From positions 1 to 36,683 of the forward strand of contig CAIMXF010000047.1 in the NCBI GenBank assembly GCA_903845345.1: a stretch of 36,683 nucleotides of DNA, given 5' to 3'. This DNA comes from an uncultured beta proteobacterium. Lineage in GTDB: Bacteria > Pseudomonadota > Gammaproteobacteria > Burkholderiales > Burkholderiaceae_C. The notes beneath the pieces were generated by a model. That model did not search any database, was not told where the DNA came from, and was given only the letters and a program-made list of their open reading frames with translations. Made by a program: the position numbers and the translations under genes. This document shows, piece by piece, positions 32,335-36,683 of this stretch (its first letter is position 1; the number at the start of each line of letters is the position of its first letter).

Positions 32335-34535
32335 ATCAACTGCTTCGCCACGCCACGCTCGCCGTGGGCCTGGCCGTCATCGCCTGGGTCGGCGCGGGCT
32401 ACGTGCTCGCCAACCCGCTCGCGCTCGTCATCACCGTCCTCATCGGCGCCTTCTACGGGATGGGCGTGCTGGAGCTGAACCGCTTCCGCCTGGCCACCGA
32501 CGAACTCGGGCGGGCCGTCGACGAGCTCGCGCACGCGCCCGACAACCTCGCCGCCTGGCTCGAACGCGTGCCCGCCGCGCTGCGCAACGCGGTGCGCCGC
32601 CGCGTCGAGGGCGAGCCCGTCGGCCTGCCCGCGCCGGCGCTGGCGCCGACGCTGGCCGGCCTGCTGGTGCTGCTGGGCATGCTGGGCACCTTCCTCGGCA
32701 TGATCCTCACGCTGCGCGGCACCGGCGCGGCGCTCGAGACCGCGACCGACCTCGTCGCCGTGCGCAACTCCCTGATCGCGCCGGTCAAGGGCCTGGGCCT
32801 CGCGTTCGGCACGTCGGTGGCCGGCGTGGCCGGCTCCGCGACGCTGGGGCTGCTGTCGGCGCTGGCCCGCCGCGAACGCGCGGCGGTCGCGCAGCGGCTC
32901 GATGCCCGCATCGCGACGACGCTGCGCCGTTTCTCGGTCGCGTTCCAGCGCGAGGAATCGTTGAACCTGCTGCAACGCCAGGCCGACGCATTGCCGGCGC
33001 TGGTCGACCGGCTCGGCGCGATGATGGCCACGCTCGAACGCCAGCACGAGACTTCGGGCGAACGGCTGCTCGCGAGCCAGGAGCGCTTCCACGGCCAGGC
33101 CGAGGCCGCATACGCGGGCCTCGCGCAGTCGGTCGACCGCACGCTGCAGGCGAGCCTGACCGAAGGCGCGCGCATCGCGGGCGAGACGATCCGTCCGGTG
33201 GCCGAGGCCACGCTCGCCGGCATCGCGCGCGAGACCGCCGCACTGCACGCGGCGCTCGCCGGCACGATGCAGGGCCAGCTCGAGCAGCTGTCGGCGCGCT
33301 TCGAGGCGAGCACGACGACGGTCGCCGCAGCGTGGGAGCAGCTGCTCGCGCGCCACGCGCACGCAGGCGACACGCTCGCCGCGACCCTGGCCGCGTCGCA
33401 CGACCGCTTCGCGCAGACCTTCGACCAGCGCTCGTCCGCGCTGCTCGATGACGTCGCGCAGCGCCACGCCGGCTGGCAGGGCGAGATGGCCGCGGCACTG
33501 GCCGGCATGGCGCGCGAGACCGCCGCGATGCAGCGCACATTGGCCGATGCCGCGACGTCGCAGGTCGATGGCGTCGCCACGCGGCTGGACGCCGCCGTGC
33601 AGCGCGTGACGCTGGCCTGGGGCGAGGCGGTCGCGCAGCACGAGCAGGCGAGCGCGCGGATGTCCGACGCCACCGGCCAGTCGCTGGCCACGGCCGCCGC
33701 CACGTTCGAGCAGCATTCGGCCTCGCTGCTGCGCACCGTGCAGCAGGCGCATGCCGAGCTGCAGACGTCGTCGGCCGAGCGCGACCAGCAGCGCGTCGAC
33801 GCGATGGCGCGCTCGCTCGAGGCGATGGCCGCCTCGCTGCAGCAGCAGTGGCAGCAGGCCGGCGCGCAGTCGCTCGAGCAGCAGCAGCGCGTGGTCGAGA
33901 CGATGGAACGCACCGCGCGCGACATCACCGTGCAGGCCGGGACGCAGGCGCGCGCGACGATCGCCGAGATCGGCCGCCTGGTGCAGGCCGCGTCCGAGGC
34001 GCCGCGCGCGGCGGCCGAGGTCATCTCGGAACTGCGCCAGAAGCTGGAGGACAGCATGGCGCGCGACAACACGATGCTGGACGAGCGCGCCCGCCTCCTC
34101 GAGACGCTGGGCACCTTGCTCGAAGGCATCGACCGCGCCGCCGGCGAGCAGCGCGGCGCCATCGACGCGCTGGTGACGTCGTCGGCCGCGGTGCTCGAAC
34201 GCGTGGGCGAGCGCTTCCACGCGCAGGTGCAGGCCGACGCGGGCCGGCTGGTCGACGTCGCCGCGCAGGTGACCGGCAGCGCCGCGGAAGTGGCCAGCCT
34301 GGGCGAGGCCTTCGGCTTCGCGGTGCAGCTGTTCAGCGAGTCCAACGACAAGCTCACGGCGCACCTGGATCGCATCGACGGCGCGCTCAACGCGCAGATG
34401 GCGCGCAGCGACGAGCAGCTCGCGTACTACGTGGCGCAGGCGCGCGAGGTGATCGACCTCAGCATCCTGTCGCAGAAGCAGATCATCGAGGAACTGCAGC
34501 GACTCGCGGGCCGCCGGGCGGAGGCGCTGGCGTGA
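32331..34535 (+). CDS. DUF802-type membrane protein with MotA/ExbB/ZorA-like core and long helical tail
   Basis: 734 residues. Spans at about 8-27 and 29-47 are followed by a cytoplasmic segment, then spans 3 (107-128) and 4 (155-178). Span 3 has LLGMLGTFLGMI (Thr120) and span 4 GLAFGTSVAGVAGSATLGL (Thr161), the Thr/Gly pattern of MotA/TolQ/ExbB/ZorA stator proteins. A cytoplasmic tail of about 555 residues follows: Ala/Gln/Glu-rich, helical, with two clear tandem units of about 95 residues starting at 297 (GIARETAALHAALAG) and 392 (GMARETAAMQRTLAD). DUF802 is the family name I attach to it. The closest architecture I know is ZorA of Zorya defence, with its long intracellular tail. The stop overlaps the next start (GTGA). 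Confidence 0.92.
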   Translation: MNQLLRHATLAVGLAVIAWVGAGYVLANPLALVITVLIGAFYGMGVLELNRFRLATDELGRAVDELAHAPDNLAAWLERVPAALRNAVRRRVEGEPVGLPAPALAPTLAGLLVLLGMLGTFLGMILTLRGTGAALETATDLVAVRNSLIAPVKGLGLAFGTSVAGVAGSATLGLLSALARRERAAVAQRLDARIATTLRRFSVAFQREESLNLLQRQADALPALVDRLGAMMATLERQHETSGERLLASQERFHGQAEAAYAGLAQSVDRTLQASLTEGARIAGETIRPVAEATLAGIARETAALHAALAGTMQGQLEQLSARFEASTTTVAAAWEQLLARHAHAGDTLAATLAASHDRFAQTFDQRSSALLDDVAQRHAGWQGEMAAALAGMARETAAMQRTLADAATSQVDGVATRLDAAVQRVTLAWGEAVAQHEQASARMSDATGQSLATAAATFEQHSASLLRTVQQAHAELQTSSAERDQQRVDAMARSLEAMAASLQQQWQQAGAQSLEQQQRVVETMERTARDITVQAGTQARATIAEIGRLVQAASEAPRAAAEVISELRQKLEDSMARDNTMLDERARLLETLGTLLEGIDRAAGEQRGAIDALVTSSAAVLERVGERFHAQVQADAGRLVDVAAQVTGSAAEVASLGEAFGFAVQLFSESNDKLTAHLDRIDGALNAQMARSDEQLAYYVAQAREVIDLSILSQKQIIEELQRLAGRRAEALA

Positions 34536-35206
34536 TCATGGACGACATCGACGCCGACGGCGCGGCCGATGCGTCCGCGCCCGTGTGGGCGGTCTTCGGC
34601 GACCTGATGTCGGGCCTGCTGGGCGCGTTCGTGCTGATCCTGCTGTTCGCGCTGGCGTCGCAGCTCGAGCTCGTGACGCGCCTGCAGGACGAGATCAGGC
34701 AGCACCAGCTCGAACAGCAACGCCGCGCCGAACTCGAACGCGCGCTGGCGGTCCCGTTGGCCGCGGGTCGAGTGACAATCGACCACGGTCGCATCGACAT
34801 CAACGGCGCCGTGCTGTTCGCGTTCAACTCCGCCGAGCTGCAGCCCGACGGCCGCGCGCTGCTGAAGACGCTGGCCGCGCCGATCGCCACCTACCTGAAG
34901 GCGCGCGACGAGATCCTGATGGTCAGCGGCTTCACCGACGACCGCCAGGTGCGCGGCGGCAACCACCAGTTCGCCGACAACTGGGAGCTGTCGGCCCAGC
35001 GCTCGCTGACCGTCACGCGCGAGCTGATCGAGGCCGGCGTGCCGTCGTCCGACATCTTCGCCGCCGCGTTCGGCGCCGAGCAGCCGGTGGCCGACAACGC
35101 CGATGCCGACGGGCGTTCGAAGAACCGCCGCGTCGAGATGGCGCCCACGCCGCGTCCGGTGCGGGCGATTCCGCCCAAGGCGGCGGTTAGCGCGTCGCAT
35201 GGCTGA
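34532..35206 (+). CDS. MotB/TolR/ZorB-like OmpA-domain protein
   Basis: 224 residues. A short acidic N-terminus leads into one membrane span (18-40: VWAVFGDLMSGLLGAFVLIL). Asp24 at its cytoplasmic edge corresponds to the proton-carrying Asp of MotB, TolR and ZorB. A coiled-coil linker follows (about 43-72), then a periplasmic OmpA domain (about 78-205: VLFAFNSAELQPDGRALL, VSGFTDDRQ, NWELSAQRSLTVTRELIEAG, NRRVEM) expected to hold peptidoglycan. The start is GTG at 34532, with GGAGG 7 bases upstream, overlapping the stop of the preceding gene; ATG at 34538 is an alternative. It should form the ion-driven stator together with the DUF802 protein. Confidence 0.93.
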   Translation: MIMDDIDADGAADASAPVWAVFGDLMSGLLGAFVLILLFALASQLELVTRLQDEIRQHQLEQQRRAELERALAVPLAAGRVTIDHGRIDINGAVLFAFNSAELQPDGRALLKTLAAPIATYLKARDEILMVSGFTDDRQVRGGNHQFADNWELSAQRSLTVTRELIEAGVPSSDIFAAAFGAEQPVADNADADGRSKNRRVEMAPTPRPVRAIPPKAAVSASHG

Positions 35207-35786
35207 TTCGCCGTCGTCCTCGATCCGCGAGGCGGTGCGCGCGCGCTTCGCGCAGGCGCTGGCGCGTCGCGCCGGCGCGCACGCGGGCGCCGCGCGGCGC
35301 GTGCTGGACGACAGGCTCGCGGCGCTGGAATCGACATCGCCGACGTCCGCGGCGACGTGCCGGGTCGAGCCCGACCCTCCGCTGCGTGGCGCGCTCGCCG
35401 ACCTCGTCGCTCACGCGGCACGCGAGAAGACCGCGCCCGTCCTCGGCCCGGCCGCGAAACCGCGCGAGACGAGCCCGCACCAGGCCGCGACCGGCGCCGC
35501 GGCCGACGCGCCGACGCTGCAGTTCTTCAAACGCACCTGGTCGCGCCTGAGCGCCGACCAGCGCCTCGCGCAGTCGCTCGCCACGCTGCCCGGCAACGCT
35601 GGTCCGCTGAACTCGCACCACCTCGTGCACCGCTCGCTGTCACTGATGCGCGAACTGTCGCCCGAGTACCTCGAGCGCTTCGTCGGCTACATCGACGCGT
35701 TGCAGTGGCTGGAGCAGTCCACCGAGGCGGCCCAGGACGCGCTGCGTGCGCCGGCCGCGAAGAAGAGCCTGCCGGCGCGGCGCTGA
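35199..35786 (+). CDS. DUF2894 family protein, last gene of the motor operon
   Basis: 195 residues, cytoplasmic, function unknown. The N-terminal half is Ala/Arg-rich and probably partly disordered (REAVRARFAQALARRAGAHAG). The conserved C-terminal part has FFKRTWSRLSADQRLAQSLATLP, NAGPLNSHHLVHRSLSLMRELSPEYL and FVGYIDALQWLEQ, which I recognise as DUF2894. ATG at 35199 lies inside the preceding gene (8-bp overlap). The RTWSRLSAD/NSHHL segment suggests a folded helical binding domain. It converges on the TPR gene, stop codons 9 bp apart. Confidence 0.87.
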   Translation: MADSPSSSIREAVRARFAQALARRAGAHAGAARRVLDDRLAALESTSPTSAATCRVEPDPPLRGALADLVAHAAREKTAPVLGPAAKPRETSPHQAATGAAADAPTLQFFKRTWSRLSADQRLAQSLATLPGNAGPLNSHHLVHRSLSLMRELSPEYLERFVGYIDALQWLEQSTEAAQDALRAPAAKKSLPARR

Positions 35787-35795
35787 CCTGTCCGT

Positions 35796-36683
35796 TCAGG
35801 GCCCCGGCGCGAGCGGCAGGCCGGCCTTGCGGATCGCGGCGTCGATGTCCGGCCGTGCCTGGCGCGCGGCGGCCAGGTCGGCCTGCGCGGCGGCGGCGTC
35901 GCCGAGCGCGAGACGCACCAGGCTGCGGCCGTACAGCGAGAAGACGCCGTCGGCCTTGATCGCCAGCCCGCGGTCGAAGTCGGCCAGCGCCTTCTGCGGC
36001 TTGCCCATGCGCAGGTAGACCCAGGCGCGGCTGTCCAGGAACGACGCGTTCCTGCCCTCGGCGTCGATGGCCTCGTCGCAGTCGGCCAGGGCCTTGTCCA
36101 GCTCGATGCCGGCTTCCACGCGGGCCCAGCAGCGGCCGTTGTAGGCCTCCGCCAGACCGATGTCGTGCGGGTGGTCGGCGATCCACAGGGTCCATTGCGC
36201 CACGGCCTGCGCCGGCATGTCGAGCTCGTCGTATTGCGTCGCCATGGCCCGGCGGATGTTCGATTGCGGCGCGAGCCGCTTGTCCAGCGCCGCGAGGTCG
36301 TCGAGCGCCTTGTCGCGCTCGCCTTGCGCGGCGCGCACGACGGCGCGCTCGAAGCGGGCCTGGTCCTGCGCCGGATCGAGGCGCAGCGCGGTGTCGAAGT
36401 CGGCGAGCGCCTTGTCCGGGTGGCCCTGCGCCAGGTGGACGTCCGCGCGCGTCGCGAAGATGTCGGCCGTGGCCGGCGCCAGCGTGGCGGCACGATCGAG
36501 GTCGGCCAGCGCGCCGTCGAGGTCGCCGCGGGAGAGCGCGGCCGCACCGCGGCGGGCGAGGGCGTCGGCGTCCAGCGACTCCGCGCCGGCGGCGTTGGCG
36601 TCGTGCGTGCTCCGATCACCGTGGTTGAGCGCGAAGACCGGGCCGCCGTTGTAGGTGAAGAACATCCGCGACTGCTGCTGCGA
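35796..36683 (-). CDS. TPR-repeat protein, partial (5' end beyond the window), perhaps the tail of an aspartic protease
   Basis: The frame is open to the right edge. At least 295 residues are visible, made of tandem tetratricopeptide repeats: ARRGAAALSRGDLDGALADL, ATRADVHLAQGHPDKALADF, DSRAWVYLRMGKPQKALADF, LYGRSLVRLALGDAAAAQADL and others. The first visible residues, SQQQSRMFFTYNGGPVFAL, resemble the end of the retropepsin-like aspartic protease domain in proteins that join such a protease to TPRs. An ATG at 36665 is therefore probably internal. TPRs bind proteins; the partner is unknown. Confidence 0.85.
   Translation of the reverse strand, partial: SQQQSRMFFTYNGGPVFALNHGDRSTHDANAAGAESLDADALARRGAAALSRGDLDGALADLDRAATLAPATADIFATRADVHLAQGHPDKALADFDTALRLDPAQDQARFERAVVRAAQGERDKALDDLAALDKRLAPQSNIRRAMATQYDELDMPAQAVAQWTLWIADHPHDIGLAEAYNGRCWARVEAGIELDKALADCDEAIDAEGRNASFLDSRAWVYLRMGKPQKALADFDRGLAIKADGVFSLYGRSLVRLALGDAAAAQADLAAARQARPDIDAAIRKAGLPLAPGP

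Noticed and set aside
31567-35786. Zorya anti-phage system
   Set aside because: The membrane pair resembles ZorA/ZorB, but there is no ZorC, no ZorD helicase and no ZorE nuclease within the window; the partners are DUF3348 and DUF2894. It is reported as a Zorya-like architecture, not as Zorya.

Overview
The window is a very GC-rich (about 70% by eye), gene-dense bacterial chromosome segment. Strong third-position G/C bias makes long false reading frames on the opposite strands. Gene content points to a betaproteobacterium of the order Burkholderiales: a DUF3348/DUF802/OmpA/DUF2894 gene set, a PEP-CTERM protein, a bacterioferritin/Bfd pair, and a chemoreceptor with a C-terminal Cache domain. 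I cannot name a genus. I see no rRNA, tRNA, CRISPR array, intact insertion sequence or prophage, so this looks like ordinary chromosome with some accessory functions.

Layout. 1-2.5 kb: the 3' end of a chemoreceptor gene, a cysteine synthase and a small secreted protein with three CX9C repeats. 2.7-5.4 kb: a Bcr/CflA drug exporter, a LacI-type regulator and the decayed remnant of a sugar-ABC ATPase. 5.6-8.0 kb: an aldo/keto reductase, a small membrane protein and an Ala/Gly-rich helical protein. 8.2-9.95 kb: an iron-storage group (Dps, bacterioferritin, Bfd ferredoxin) with a good Fur-box/promoter overlap before bfd. 10.2-13.8 kb: an acyl-CoA synthetase, an old-yellow-enzyme reductase and a small exported protein. 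13.8-17.9 kb: an esterase/Baeyer-Villiger monooxygenase fusion and an SDR in one operon, with a divergent TetR gene. A consensus promoter and a perfect dyad operator lie between them. 17.9-19.3 kb: the DNA-repair pair xthA-alkB. 19.7-23.4 kb: an exported ExeM-type nuclease with RTX repeats, followed 8 bp later by a PEP-CTERM protein. 23.6-26.5 kb: a Gfo/Idh/MocA oxidoreductase preceded by a tiny coupled leader ORF, then a YadGH-like ABC exporter ending in a REP-like hairpin. 26.5-27.3 kb: two small proteins. 27.3-31.1 kb (minus strand): TrhO, an RluA-family pseudouridine synthase, an SDR without its YxxxK catalytic pair, and an EnvZ-like histidine kinase with no response regulator nearby. 31.6-35.8 kb: a tightly overlapping four-gene operon. 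35.8 kb to the end: a TPR protein running off the edge.

The most interesting locus is 31.6-35.8 kb. DUF3348, a MotA/ExbB/ZorA-like membrane protein with a 550-residue helical tail, a MotB/TolR/ZorB-like protein with the intramembrane Asp and an OmpA domain, and DUF2894 are chained by overlapping start and stop codons. This looks like an uncharacterised ion-driven stator or motor complex. The second most interesting is the TetR-controlled SDR / monooxygenase-esterase operon, which could take an alcohol through ketone and ester to acid plus alcohol with two polypeptides.
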